DNA from: Staphylococcus sp. IVB6181
GTDB lineage: Bacteria > Bacillota > Bacilli > Staphylococcales > Staphylococcaceae
Assembly (NCBI RefSeq): GCF_025561445.1
Contig: NZ_CP095096.1
Location: forward strand, 1,839,822 to 1,903,821
DNA length: 64,000 nucleotides
Direction: 5' to 3'
Of the stretch, positions 18,778 through 27,802 are shown one piece after another; positions within the stretch are counted from its first letter, which is position 1; each line of letters opens with the position of its first letter. Both the position numbers and the translations under genes were made by a program. The notes beneath the pieces are model-generated. The model saw only the letters and a program-made list of their open reading frames with translations. It made no database searches and was not told the origin of the DNA.

Positions 18778-19278
18778 ATGGCAAATAAATTTAAAAATCT
18801 TGATTTAATCCGTGAAACAGTACTTAAAGATAATGAAATAATTAAACATGCAATTTTCGGTGCTTATGAAACTTCAACATTAGGCACTGAAACCATTAGA
18901 AAAGGAGTGCTAGCCGCAACCAATAAACGTGTTATTTTTTATTCCAAACGACTTACCGGTTATGATTTAGAAAACTTTGATTACAGTCGCATTAGTACTT
19001 TTGAATTAAGTAAAAAATTAATGGGTAATAAAATTACTTTTTATTCTAGCGGTAATAAAGTCTCTATGAAGTGGATACAAGATAATGAATTAGATGACTT
19101 CATTAACTATGTGCACACTATGATAAACGGTGCTCATAAAAACAGCACCAAACCAATTGATCAAGAAGATAACCCAGAAATACAAAACCTAAAGCAGATC
19201 AAAATGCTTAAAGAATTATTAGATATGGGTGCTCTTACAGAGGAAGAATTCTCTAAAAAGAAATCAGAATTGCTTTAA
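18778..19278 (+). CDS. PH-like domain protein with C-terminal SHOCT motif
   Basis: The 166-residue soluble protein has a bacterial PH-like domain over roughly residues 20-115 (ATNKRVIFYSKRL, YSRISTFELSKKLMGNKITF) and a linker followed by a short SHOCT-type helix (MLKELLDMGALTEEEFSKKK) at the C-terminus. Such proteins are common in Firmicutes and phages, and their function is mostly unknown, perhaps oligomerisation or membrane association. AAGGAGG lies eight bases before the ATG and a strong terminator follows, so it is a single-gene unit at the right edge of the island. Confidence 0.85.
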   Translation: MANKFKNLDLIRETVLKDNEIIKHAIFGAYETSTLGTETIRKGVLAATNKRVIFYSKRLTGYDLENFDYSRISTFELSKKLMGNKITFYSSGNKVSMKWIQDNELDDFINYVHTMINGAHKNSTKPIDQEDNPEIQNLKQIKMLKELLDMGALTEEEFSKKKSELL

Positions 19279-19285
19279 TTGAATT

Positions 19286-19335
19286 AAAAAAACTGCGTGA
19301 AAGTAGTTGTTTAACTTCTTCCACGCAGTTTTTTT
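19286..19335. terminator. Strong bidirectional terminator
   Basis: Seven A plus CTGCGTG pairs with CACGCAG plus seven T, with an inner GTAGTT/AACTTC stem. It closes the PH/SHOCT gene on plus and the small membrane gene on minus. Confidence 0.9.
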
Positions 19336-19366
19336 AATTTAGACTTTTAAACAGTAACGTTATTCT

Positions 19367-19684
19367 TTATTGCAATACAACAAAAAATACGATAATTAAG
19401 ACACTAACCACAAATCGTACACTTTGTGCTAAGAATATAACTTTGCCGAATGTTTTCTTTTGGTAAATACCGATACCGATTTGTATCATCGCTAGACCAA
19501 TAATCAGCATGATGAGCGCTGGTACAAAGCCAGCGATAAGTGCACCGATATCTAATAAGATACTCCCTGCAATCAATAAGATTAAAACGATTTTAGGTAA
19601 TTTCGGATTACGTGTCAGCATGAGTATTGCAGATAAAAATGTAAATACTGAAAATGCAATGATAAACGTTTTGAGTAGGATCAT
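19367..19684 (-). CDS. Small polytopic membrane protein, unknown function
   Basis: The 105-residue protein has four predicted membrane helices (about residues 3-22, 32-50, 52-72 and 86-104) joined by short loops with few charges, and no motif I recognise. AAGGAGTGATTAA precedes the ATG and TATAAT sits about 20 bases further upstream. It is transcribed alone toward the terminator at 19286-19335. It is probably part of the genus backbone beside priA, but I cannot name it. Confidence 0.75.
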   Translation of the reverse strand: MILLKTFIIAFSVFTFLSAILMLTRNPKLPKIVLILLIAGSILLDIGALIAGFVPALIMLIIGLAMIQIGIGIYQKKTFGKVIFLAQSVRFVVSVLIIVFFVVLQ

Positions 19685-19815
19685 TTAATCACTCCTTGAT
19701 TAATTATTATACACGAAAACCCCTTCCTTTTTGTGCGTATTTGTCTCTTTTTAAATTTTGATTCAAAAATTAATTGTAGGTATGCACAAATAAATGATGA
19801 AATAGCCGTTACATT

Positions 19816-19860
19816 TAAAAAGGCAAACCCCTTTCTGTTCAGAAACAAGATTTGCCTTTC
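19816..19860 (-). terminator. Terminator after priA
   Basis: GAAAGGCAAATC and GGTTTGCCTTTTT form the stem, starting three bases after the priA stop, with T residues following on the minus strand. Confidence 0.8.
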
Positions 19861-19862
19861 AT

Positions 19863-22271
19863 TTACATCATGACATATGGATTAATATCAATTTTTAATG
19901 AGAGTTTGTCTTTAATATAACGTTCATGATAAAAGTCATCTAAATACTGCAATGCTTTGTGCAGCTCTGGTTCACTTTTGTATTTGACTAGCACTTGGAA
20001 GCGGTATTCTCTGTTGATTCTGGCAATCGCTGCAGGAGAAGGTCCTAATATCAAAGCTCTATCCGTCAGATGTTGTAATAAAATTTTATGCACATGTGCT
20101 GCAGCTTGCATGACTTCTTTCATATTTTGATGCGAAATAGTGAAATTGATTAAGAAATAATACGGCGGATATTTCCCGATTTGACGATATTTCATTTCTT
20201 TATGATAGAAAGAGAGATAGTCATTTAATTGTACATCTTTAATCGCATAGTGATCTGGATTATAAGTTTGGATAATGACTTCCCCTTCTTTTTCGTGTCT
20301 TCCTGCACGTCCAGCAACTTGTGTTAACAGCTGGAACGTACGTTCACTTGCACGAAAGTCCGGCAAGTTCAGCATAGTATCCGCATTAAGTACACCTACA
20401 AGCGTAATATTCGGGAAGTCGAGTCCTTTCGCAATCATTTGTGTACCTAAAAGGATATCGCCTTTACCTTCTCCGAATTCATTCAATAATTTTTCATGTG
20501 CACCTTTTCTTGATGTCGTATCAGCATCCATCCGAATAATCTTCGCGTCTTCAAATTCACGATTCAATAATTCCTCGACACGTTGTGTTCCTGTCCCCAT
20601 TTGTCGAATGTGTTCGCTTTCGCAGTTAGGACATTTATTCGGAGGTGTTTCTTCATAGCCGCAATAATGACATTTTAATTTGTCGCTCGATTTGTGATAA
20701 GTCAGCGATATATCACAATTCGGGCATTGCGGCACATGACCGCAGTCACGACATAAGATAAAGGATGAATAGCCGCGTTGGTTTAAGAATAGAACGATTT
20801 GTTCATTGCGGGATAATCTATCTTCGATAGCTTCGCGTAATTGTGTTGAGAACATAGAACGATTGCCGTTCGCTAGTTCATCACGCATGTCTACGATGTT
20901 GATGGCAGGAAGCGGCTGGTTATTGACACGATCCGGCAAACTCAATAAGTGATACACACCTTTTTCGGCACGTGCATATGATTCTAAACTTGGTGTAGCA
21001 CTTCCTAATATCAATGGACAATTGTGATACTCTGCTCGCCATAATGCAATTTCTTTTGCATGATAGCGCGGATAATCTTCTTGTTTGTAAGTGGCTTCAT
21101 GTTCCTCATCAATGATAATCATACCGAGATTTTTAAACGGTGCGAATACACTTGAACGTGCACCGACACTGACTTGTGCACGGCCATCTCTGATTTTCTG
21201 CCATTCATCATAACGTTCGCCTTTAGATAACGCAGAGTGCAGTACAGCAACTTCATCACCGAATCTGCGCTTAAAGCGCAATACCATTTGCGGTGTTAAT
21301 GCAATTTCCGGTACCAGCATCATCGCTTGTTTGCCTTGTGCTAATACCGCTTCAATCGTTTGTAAATAAACTTCTGTTTTACCGGAACCTGTCACACCAT
21401 GTAATAAGAAGGTCGCTTGCTTTTCTTCATCTATGACCTCTTTAATGGCATCATAAGCCACTTGTTGACCAGGTGTCAGTTGTCTTTTAGCTTCTTGTTC
21501 AAACACTCTTGAAGCATAAGGATCGCGTTCTACAATCGCGTCATATTTTTCAATCCATCCATTACGTTCTAATGTTTTCACACTTGAAGCCGATAATCCA
21601 ACCTCTTCAATTTCTTTTAGAGGCACATCTCTGTTTTGTGCATCTAATAAATAAGCATACACATCGTATTGTTTAGGATAGCGTTCCAACATACCTAAGA
21701 CTTCATCTGGACTATGATCGTCTCTTATACGTATAGCGCGCTGTGTTTTCTTTTTAGTATTTTGAGAGAGCAATGTTTCTTCACGGACAGTGCCGTCATT
21801 TAATAATGGGACTAAACGTTCTAATTCCCCATTTTGCTGAGCCGCTTTATATGCATAATGTCCTTCCTTATTGAAACGTTTTAATAAATCTTCTGGAATT
21901 TGTTCATCTTCAACGATTTCAAATACTTTTGTATATCTTGCTTTAATCGCACTTGGCAGCATTGCCTCTAATATTGAAATACGTTTTGTGACATGATATT
22001 TTCCGTACCATGCACTTAAATTCACGAGTTCAGGTGTTAATTCTGGTTTAATATCTTGTATTTCTTTAATCGACTTTAACTTTGTTAAATCCAAATTAGG
22101 ATCTGGTTCCTCAGTTATTTCCATGACATACCCTTGAATCGTTCTCGGCCCAAAGGGAACAACGACTCGCACACCAACTTGAATGATGGGTGCGAGTCGT
22201 TCTGGTATTAAATAATCAAAGGTAAAGTCTACGTTTTTTGCTGGTACATCAACGATAACCTTTGCGTACAT
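19863..22271 (-). CDS. priA: Primosomal replication restart helicase PriA
   Basis: PriA recognises stalled forks and reloads the replisome. The 802-residue protein has an N-terminal DNA-binding domain (AKVIVDVPAKNVDFTFDYLIPE), helicase motifs (Walker A HGVTGSGKTEVYLQ, IIDEEHEATYKQED, LGSATPSLESY) and a zinc-binding insert with paired cysteines (CRDCGHVPQCPNCD, CHYCG, CPNCES). A GTG nine bases upstream could extend the frame but is part of the AGGTGG ribosome-binding site, so the ATG at 22269-22271 is the start. Its first base pair overlaps the coaBC stop (TAATG). Confidence 0.96.
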   Translation of the reverse strand: MYAKVIVDVPAKNVDFTFDYLIPERLAPIIQVGVRVVVPFGPRTIQGYVMEITEEPDPNLDLTKLKSIKEIQDIKPELTPELVNLSAWYGKYHVTKRISILEAMLPSAIKARYTKVFEIVEDEQIPEDLLKRFNKEGHYAYKAAQQNGELERLVPLLNDGTVREETLLSQNTKKKTQRAIRIRDDHSPDEVLGMLERYPKQYDVYAYLLDAQNRDVPLKEIEEVGLSASSVKTLERNGWIEKYDAIVERDPYASRVFEQEAKRQLTPGQQVAYDAIKEVIDEEKQATFLLHGVTGSGKTEVYLQTIEAVLAQGKQAMMLVPEIALTPQMVLRFKRRFGDEVAVLHSALSKGERYDEWQKIRDGRAQVSVGARSSVFAPFKNLGMIIIDEEHEATYKQEDYPRYHAKEIALWRAEYHNCPLILGSATPSLESYARAEKGVYHLLSLPDRVNNQPLPAINIVDMRDELANGNRSMFSTQLREAIEDRLSRNEQIVLFLNQRGYSSFILCRDCGHVPQCPNCDISLTYHKSSDKLKCHYCGYEETPPNKCPNCESEHIRQMGTGTQRVEELLNREFEDAKIIRMDADTTSRKGAHEKLLNEFGEGKGDILLGTQMIAKGLDFPNITLVGVLNADTMLNLPDFRASERTFQLLTQVAGRAGRHEKEGEVIIQTYNPDHYAIKDVQLNDYLSFYHKEMKYRQIGKYPPYYFLINFTISHQNMKEVMQAAAHVHKILLQHLTDRALILGPSPAAIARINREYRFQVLVKYKSEPELHKALQYLDDFYHERYIKDKLSLKIDINPYVMM

Positions 22272-23482
22272 TATTTCCACCTACGTTCTAATTCTTCTAA
22301 GATTCTGCCGGCAAGTGCCTGCTTTTTGCCTTTCTCTATATTCACAGCTTCTCCGCTCTTAAAGAAAAGCGTTACTTCATTATCATCAGAGTTGAATCCG
22401 ATAGATGTATCTCCGACATTGTTAGCAATAATTACATCTGCATTTTTTCGTTCTAATTTATCCTTCGCATACTTTTCGACTTCTTGCGTCTCAGCTGCGA
22501 ACCCGATAAGTTTTTGGTGAGTTTTATTTTCACCCAAATATTTTAAAATATCTTGCGTTCTCGTAAATGCGATTGTTAAATCGCCGTCTTGTTTTTTCAT
22601 TTTATGCTCTAATTGTTCTGCAGGTTTATAATCCGAAACTGCGGCTGTTTTGAAGACAAAATCTTGAGCTTCAAAACGTTCAGTTACCGCATTAAACATA
22701 TCTTCTGCACTCGTTACAGGTACAAAATCTACATTGTCTGGCGGTGTTAAATAAGTCGGCCCGCTGACTAATGTCACTTTTGCGCCTCTTTTTTGTAATG
22801 CATCTGCTAAAGCATAGCCCATCTTGCCAGACGCTCTGTTAGAAACAAATCGAACAGGATCAATAACTTCGACTGTAGGTCCTGCAGTAACTAAAACTTG
22901 TTTGCCATAGAACCAATCAGTTTCATCGGGTTGACTCTGTGTTGTAGTTTCATCCATTGTTTGTCTCACAAAAGCAATAATATCCAATGGTTCCATCATA
23001 CGCCCTTTAGCAACATAGCCGCAGGCTAAGAACCCTTCTCCAGGTTCAGCGAAATGATAGCCGTCTTCAGCGAGTACTTGCATATTAGCTTGCACACGCG
23101 GATTCTCATACATATGCACATTCATTGCTGGTGCCATAAATTTAGGAACTGTTGTCGCAAGCAAAGTAGAAGTAATCATATCGTCAGCAATTCCATTAGC
23201 AAGCTTACCGATAATATTAGCAGTTGCTGGCGCAACAATGACCGCATCTGCCCAGTCTCCTAAAGCAATATGCTGAATCTCTGATGGATTTTCTTCTTTG
23301 AATGTACTCGTATATACCGGATTTCGGCTAATCGCTTGGAAAGCAAGCGGTGTCACAAATTCTTGCGCATGTTTTGTCAACATCACACGTACATCAAATC
23401 CTGCTTGTGTCAATTTACTTGTTAAATCAATCGCTTTATATGCGGCAATACCGCCTGATACTGCCAATAAAATATTCTTCAT
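22271..23482 (-). CDS. coaBC: Bifunctional phosphopantothenoylcysteine synthetase/decarboxylase
   Basis: CoaBC adds cysteine to 4'-phosphopantothenate and decarboxylates the product in coenzyme A synthesis. The CoaC flavoprotein half starts LLAVSGGIAAYKAIDL and carries APAMNVHMYENP and GFLACGY, with the catalytic Cys. The CoaB half has VLVTAGPTVEVIDPVRFVSN, GPTYL and AAVSDYKP with the synthetase lysine. I use the ATG at 23482 (MKNILLAVSGG), which matches family N-termini. Two earlier in-frame ATGs exist, and the ribosome-binding GGAGG lies 11 bases before the chosen one, so an eight-residue extension cannot be excluded. Confidence 0.94.
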   Translation of the reverse strand: MKNILLAVSGGIAAYKAIDLTSKLTQAGFDVRVMLTKHAQEFVTPLAFQAISRNPVYTSTFKEENPSEIQHIALGDWADAVIVAPATANIIGKLANGIADDMITSTLLATTVPKFMAPAMNVHMYENPRVQANMQVLAEDGYHFAEPGEGFLACGYVAKGRMMEPLDIIAFVRQTMDETTTQSQPDETDWFYGKQVLVTAGPTVEVIDPVRFVSNRASGKMGYALADALQKRGAKVTLVSGPTYLTPPDNVDFVPVTSAEDMFNAVTERFEAQDFVFKTAAVSDYKPAEQLEHKMKKQDGDLTIAFTRTQDILKYLGENKTHQKLIGFAAETQEVEKYAKDKLERKNADVIIANNVGDTSIGFNSDDNEVTLFFKSGEAVNIEKGKKQALAGRILEELERRWK

Positions 23483-23624
23483 CGCAATCATTGCCTCCAA
23501 GTTCATTCTCTCTTTATGTATACGGCGTTATAATAAAAATGAGTCCATCTTAAATGGCCCCAATCTTTCATCATCAATCATGTTTTATTTTAACACTCTA
23601 AGTCAAAAAAGTCCTTTGCTTTGC

Positions 23625-23667
23625 AAGAAGCAATAAAGTTGCTTCTTTTATGAGAAGCGCGTAAGAT
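23625..23667 (+). promoter_or_regulatory. Possible promoter with overlapping inverted repeat
   Basis: AAGAAGCAA and TTGCTTCTT form a perfect nine-base inverted repeat with a five-base loop at 23625-23647. The right arm contains TTGCTT, which with TAAGAT 17 bases further on (23662-23667) gives a plausible promoter for the thioredoxin-like gene. The repeat could be an operator or a weak hairpin. Confidence 0.4.
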
Positions 23668-23701
23668 TACTTTCGATATAGCAAAGAAAGAAGGTTTGAA
23701 T

Positions 23702-24016
23702 ATGGAGACTTTGAAGCAATACAGCGATATCGTTCACCACATTGAAAACGAAGATAAGTTCTTATTATATGTCATGGCAAAAGGCTGCTCAGTCTGCCAT
23801 GCAGACCAGCCGAGAGTCGATGCACTCGTTAATGAAATAGATGTGCCTGGGGCACAAATCATTGTCAATGATATCCCAGAAGCTGCTGGACAATTGTCCC
23901 TCTTCACATCCCCTGTTGTTATTCTCTTCAACCGCGGCAGAGAGTTTCACAGACAAGCACGTATCATTGACTTCGATCAGCTTAAACGCTCAATGGAACA
24001 ATTGAAAATGGCTTAA
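23702..24016 (+). CDS. Thioredoxin-like protein with CSVC motif
   Basis: The 104-residue protein has a thioredoxin fold: the active-site-like MAKGCSVCHADQ motif near residue 30, a later cis-proline region LFTSPVVILF, and the usual length. The CxxC (CSVC) differs from the classical CGPC, and similar staphylococcal proteins are annotated only as thioredoxin-family. AAGG lies seven bases before the ATG at 23702, so I prefer it to the TTG two codons earlier. It is a single plus-strand gene divergent from coaBC and closed by a strong terminator. Confidence 0.88.
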   Translation: METLKQYSDIVHHIENEDKFLLYVMAKGCSVCHADQPRVDALVNEIDVPGAQIIVNDIPEAAGQLSLFTSPVVILFNRGREFHRQARIIDFDQLKRSMEQLKMA

Positions 24017-24022
24017 TAAAGC

Positions 24023-24067
24023 AAACAAACCCGTATCTGCAGTTATCTGCTTCATACGGGTTTGTTT
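24023..24067. terminator. Bidirectional terminator between thioredoxin-like gene and rpoZ
   Basis: AAACAAACCCGTAT pairs with ATACGGGTTTGTTT, a 14-base perfect stem between convergent genes. Confidence 0.9.
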
Positions 24068-24085
24068 ACTTATTCATAATTGAAA

Positions 24086-24315
24086 TCAGTCTTTTGTTTC
24101 AAATTCACTTTCATTCAATTCTGGTTCGATTGGAGTGATTTTGCCATCTGCGATTTCTTCTAATGCTTCGCCAACTGTTTTTACAGAATGATAGTTTTCT
24201 ATTAAAGCAGTTTCTGGTTTATCATATAGCTCACGTGCGCGTTTGGCAGCCACTGTTGCGATTAAATATTTTGATTTTACTTTTGAAGTTAATTGGTTTA
24301 ATGGTGGGTTTAACA

Positions 24316-24316
<1 letters not shown>
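24086..24316 (-). CDS. rpoZ: RNA polymerase omega subunit
   Basis: The 76-residue protein matches the staphylococcal omega subunit, which aids assembly and stability of RNA polymerase by wrapping the beta-prime C-terminus. It begins MLNPPLNQLTSKVKSKYLIATVAAKRARELYD, carrying the conserved KSKYxLVxxxAKRARxL pattern, and later KTVGEALEEIADGKI. It overlaps gmk by one base and precedes coaBC with a convergent gene and terminator between, so gmk-rpoZ ends here. Confidence 0.95.
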
Positions 24317-24942
<626 letters not shown>

Positions 24943-25030
24943 TTACGACCTCTCTAAGCTATTGTTGTATTATATAATGATACCATATTCTAAATAAAAT
25001 TGTATAGATGTCAAAAGGTAAAATCTTATT

Positions 25031-25061
25031 TTGGCAGTGCCCCTCTTGTACATGGTACAAT
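25031..25061 (+). promoter_or_regulatory. Possible rqcH promoter
   Basis: TTGGCA and TACAAT are separated by 19 bases; the latter is preceded by TGG, an extended -10 arrangement that tolerates the long spacer. It lies about 50 bases before the rqcH start. Confidence 0.45.
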
Positions 25062-25109
25062 AGAAAGAACGTTGTATTATGAACGAATAATTAAAGGTGG
25101 TTAATGATT

Positions 25110-26828
25110 ATGGCATTTGATGGCTTATTCACAAAGAAAATGGTAGCAGAATTAGAATTTCTTCAAGGCGGCCGCATTCATAAAATCAACCAGCCTGATA
25201 ACGATACAATTATAATGGTTGTTCGTCAAAATCGTAAAAACCATTCTTTGTTACTTTCAATCCACTCTAATTTCTCACGTATCCACATTACTAAGAAAAA
25301 ATATGATAATCCATTTGAACCGCCGATGTTCAACCGCGTCTTCCGCAAACATTTAGACGGTGGTATTATCCAAGCGATACGTCAAATCGGCAACGACCGC
25401 CGTATTGAAATCGATGTACAAAGTACAGATGAACTCGGCGATAAAATTTATCGTACAGTGATTTTAGAAATTATGGGTAAACACAGTAACTTGATTTTAG
25501 TCGATGATCAACGAAAAATCATAGAAGGTTTTAAACATTTAACACCGAACACCAACCAATTCCGTACTGTTATGCCAGGCTTCCAATATGAAGCACCGCC
25601 GACACAAAATAAAACAAATCCTTATGAAGTTTCAGGACAGGATGTATTAAAATATATTGATTTTAATAAAGGGAACATTGCTAAACAACTATTGCAGCAT
25701 TTTGAAGGCTTCAGTCCATTGATTACAAAAGAAATTACAGAACGTCGTCAATTCATGACAACTGAGACCTTACCTGCAGCATTCGATGAGGTCATGAAAG
25801 AAACACAACTTGAACCTGTCCCGATTTTCCATAAAAATCACGAAACAGGCAAAGAAGATTATTACTTCATGCGTTTGAAACAGTTCGATGATGACAGCGT
25901 TACATATGATTCATTAGATGAATTATTAGACCGCTTCTATGACGCTCGCGGTGAACGTGAACGCGTTAAACAACGTGCTAATGATTTAGTCCGCTTTGTG
26001 CAGCAGCAATTACAAAAGAACCGCAATAAACTCGTTAAACTTAATGATGAGTATGAAGGTACGCAATCAAAAGAAGATATGCAGCTGTATGGCGAACTTA
26101 TTACCGCAAACATCTATCGTATCCAACAAGGCGATGCAACTTTAACAACAGAAAACTATTACACAGGCGAAGAAGTCACAATCAAACTTGATCCGACGAA
26201 ATCGCCTTCTGTCAACGCTCAATATTATTACAAACAATATAATCGTTTAAAAACACGTGAACATGAATTGGAACATCAGATTCGATTAACTGAAGAAAAC
26301 ATTGCTTACTTCGAATCCATCGAGCAGCAATTAGCACATATCACTGTCGAAGATATTGATGAAATCCGTGAAGAGCTGGCTGAGCAAGGCTTTATGAAGC
26401 AGCGTCAAAACCGCAAGAAAAAGAAACAACCGCAAATGCAGCTTCAGACTTATCGTTCCACTGACGGCTCAACAATCTATGTGGGTAAAAACAATAAACA
26501 AAACGACTATCTGACTAACAAAAAAGCACGTAAACATCATCTATGGTTCCATACTAAAGATATCCCAGGCTCACATGTCGTTATCTTTGAAGATGAACCT
26601 AGCGATAAAACAATCGAAGAAGCCGCAATGTTATCTGCCTACTTCTCAAAAGCCGGCAGCTCAGGACAAATCCCAGTAGATTATACTGAAATCCGCAACG
26701 TCCACAAACCTTCTGGTGCTAAACCTGGATTTGTGACATACGACAATCAAAAAACACTCTATGCAACACCTGACTATGACCATATTCAGTCTATGAAAGG
26801 TGAAGCAGAAAAAGTGAAGATGAAATAA
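25110..26828 (+). CDS. rqcH: Rqc2-type ribosome quality control factor RqcH (FbpA family)
   Basis: RqcH binds stalled 50S subunits carrying peptidyl-tRNA and directs C-terminal alanine tailing. The older name is fibronectin-binding protein FbpA. The 572-residue protein has an N-terminal NFACT-N domain (MAFDGLFTKKMVAELEFL, RIHKINQPDNDTI, and the NRVFRKHLDG block), a central coiled coil (about residues 280-440) and a C-terminal NFACT-R domain (YVGKNNKQNDYLTNKKA, HLWFHTKDIPGSHVVI). The ATG at 25110, nine bases after AAGGTGG, matches the family N-terminus; the ATG six bases earlier is too close to it. Confidence 0.94.
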   Translation: MAFDGLFTKKMVAELEFLQGGRIHKINQPDNDTIIMVVRQNRKNHSLLLSIHSNFSRIHITKKKYDNPFEPPMFNRVFRKHLDGGIIQAIRQIGNDRRIEIDVQSTDELGDKIYRTVILEIMGKHSNLILVDDQRKIIEGFKHLTPNTNQFRTVMPGFQYEAPPTQNKTNPYEVSGQDVLKYIDFNKGNIAKQLLQHFEGFSPLITKEITERRQFMTTETLPAAFDEVMKETQLEPVPIFHKNHETGKEDYYFMRLKQFDDDSVTYDSLDELLDRFYDARGERERVKQRANDLVRFVQQQLQKNRNKLVKLNDEYEGTQSKEDMQLYGELITANIYRIQQGDATLTTENYYTGEEVTIKLDPTKSPSVNAQYYYKQYNRLKTREHELEHQIRLTEENIAYFESIEQQLAHITVEDIDEIREELAEQGFMKQRQNRKKKKQPQMQLQTYRSTDGSTIYVGKNNKQNDYLTNKKARKHHLWFHTKDIPGSHVVIFEDEPSDKTIEEAAMLSAYFSKAGSSGQIPVDYTEIRNVHKPSGAKPGFVTYDNQKTLYATPDYDHIQSMKGEAEKVKMK

Positions 26829-26833
26829 CAGTA

Positions 26834-26867
26834 ACCAGTCGATGTTAATATAGACATCGACTGGTTT
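26834..26867. terminator. Terminator after rqcH
   Basis: AACCAGTCGATGT pairs with ACATCGACTGGTT, followed on plus by TTTT. It separates rqcH from the convergent PHP phosphatase gene and could serve both. Confidence 0.88.
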
Positions 26868-26871
26868 TTCA

Positions 26872-27639
26872 TTAAAACAAATAAGCTTTCAATTCTTTAG
26901 AATATGTCGGCAACTTAGGAGTATTTCGATTGATAGAACGATTACTCACTATCGCATCTGCATTATCAATCAACGCTTTAATTGTATGATGAATAGGTTT
27001 TAAACCTGTTTCTTCAAATAATCCATTTAAGATGAATGGTCGATAATCATATTGATGGGCATCTGAAGCGATGAAATGTGTAAGGTTAGAGCGGATCATT
27101 TCAATGGAAGCGAGTTGCAAACCTTTACCGAAAAAGCCGCCTAAAGATGCGGAAGTAATTTGACTTAATGCCCCTTCACTTACTAATTCATACAAGAGAT
27201 TCATATCTTTCATTATTGCACTATTACGTTCAGGATGTGCAATGATTGGTGTATAATCTTCTCTTAGTAATGCTTTAAAGAGTTGCTTTGTATATTCTGG
27301 TACTTCATTCGGAGGAAACTCAATCAACAAATAATTTGAATCATTGAGGCCTCTGACTTTACCAGATTTCAAATCATCTAAAACATGATCTGATATTCTT
27401 ACTTCTTGTCCCGGATAAATATCAATTCCTAATGCTTTCACTTCTTTTAATTTACATAATTCTTTTACTTTCAACTTAACTTTATCGAAAGTATTTTTAT
27501 AAACTGAAGTATAATGTGGTGTCGCAATAATTCCTGTTACACCTTCATCTTTTGCTTGGCGTAATAATTGGATGGCTTCTGCTTTATTTTGAGGTCCGTC
27601 ATCTGCTTTGATTAATATATGGTTATGCATGTCTATCAT
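26872..27639 (-). CDS. PHP-domain tyrosine phosphatase, third CapC/YwqE-like copy
   Basis: The 255-residue protein has the full PHP metal set: MIDMHNHILIKADDGP, ATPHYT, PGQEVRISD, IIAHPERNSA and IASDAHQYD. Along its length it closely resembles CapC at 10728-11489 (shared IYPGQE, YLLIE, LLYELVSEGALSQ versus LLYQLVSAGALSQ), so it is a duplicate or came from a related cassette. No tyrosine kinase gene is next to it. AGGAG precedes the ATG by ten bases, and a hairpin lies between it and mnaA, so it may have its own promoter. Confidence 0.9.
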   Translation of the reverse strand: MIDMHNHILIKADDGPQNKAEAIQLLRQAKDEGVTGIIATPHYTSVYKNTFDKVKLKVKELCKLKEVKALGIDIYPGQEVRISDHVLDDLKSGKVRGLNDSNYLLIEFPPNEVPEYTKQLFKALLREDYTPIIAHPERNSAIMKDMNLLYELVSEGALSQITSASLGGFFGKGLQLASIEMIRSNLTHFIASDAHQYDYRPFILNGLFEETGLKPIHHTIKALIDNADAIVSNRSINRNTPKLPTYSKELKAYLF

Positions 27640-27744
27640 TGGTGTTCATCTCCTGTTGGCTAACAAATATTTCTAAATCAAAATACATGTACATGATAAT
27701 ATTACATCATTTGTATAGAAAATTCATTATTAAATAGAGCAGTA

Positions 27745-27779
27745 AAAAGACTTTTGCTGTATTTTTAGCAAAAGTCTTT
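27745..27779. terminator. Terminator after mnaA
   Basis: AAAGACTTTTGCT pairs perfectly with AGCAAAAGTCTTT around an eight-base loop. T residues follow on the minus strand, ending mnaA transcription before the PHP phosphatase gene. Confidence 0.85.
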
Positions 27780-27802
27780 AAAATACATACTATGTTGTTA
27801 AG

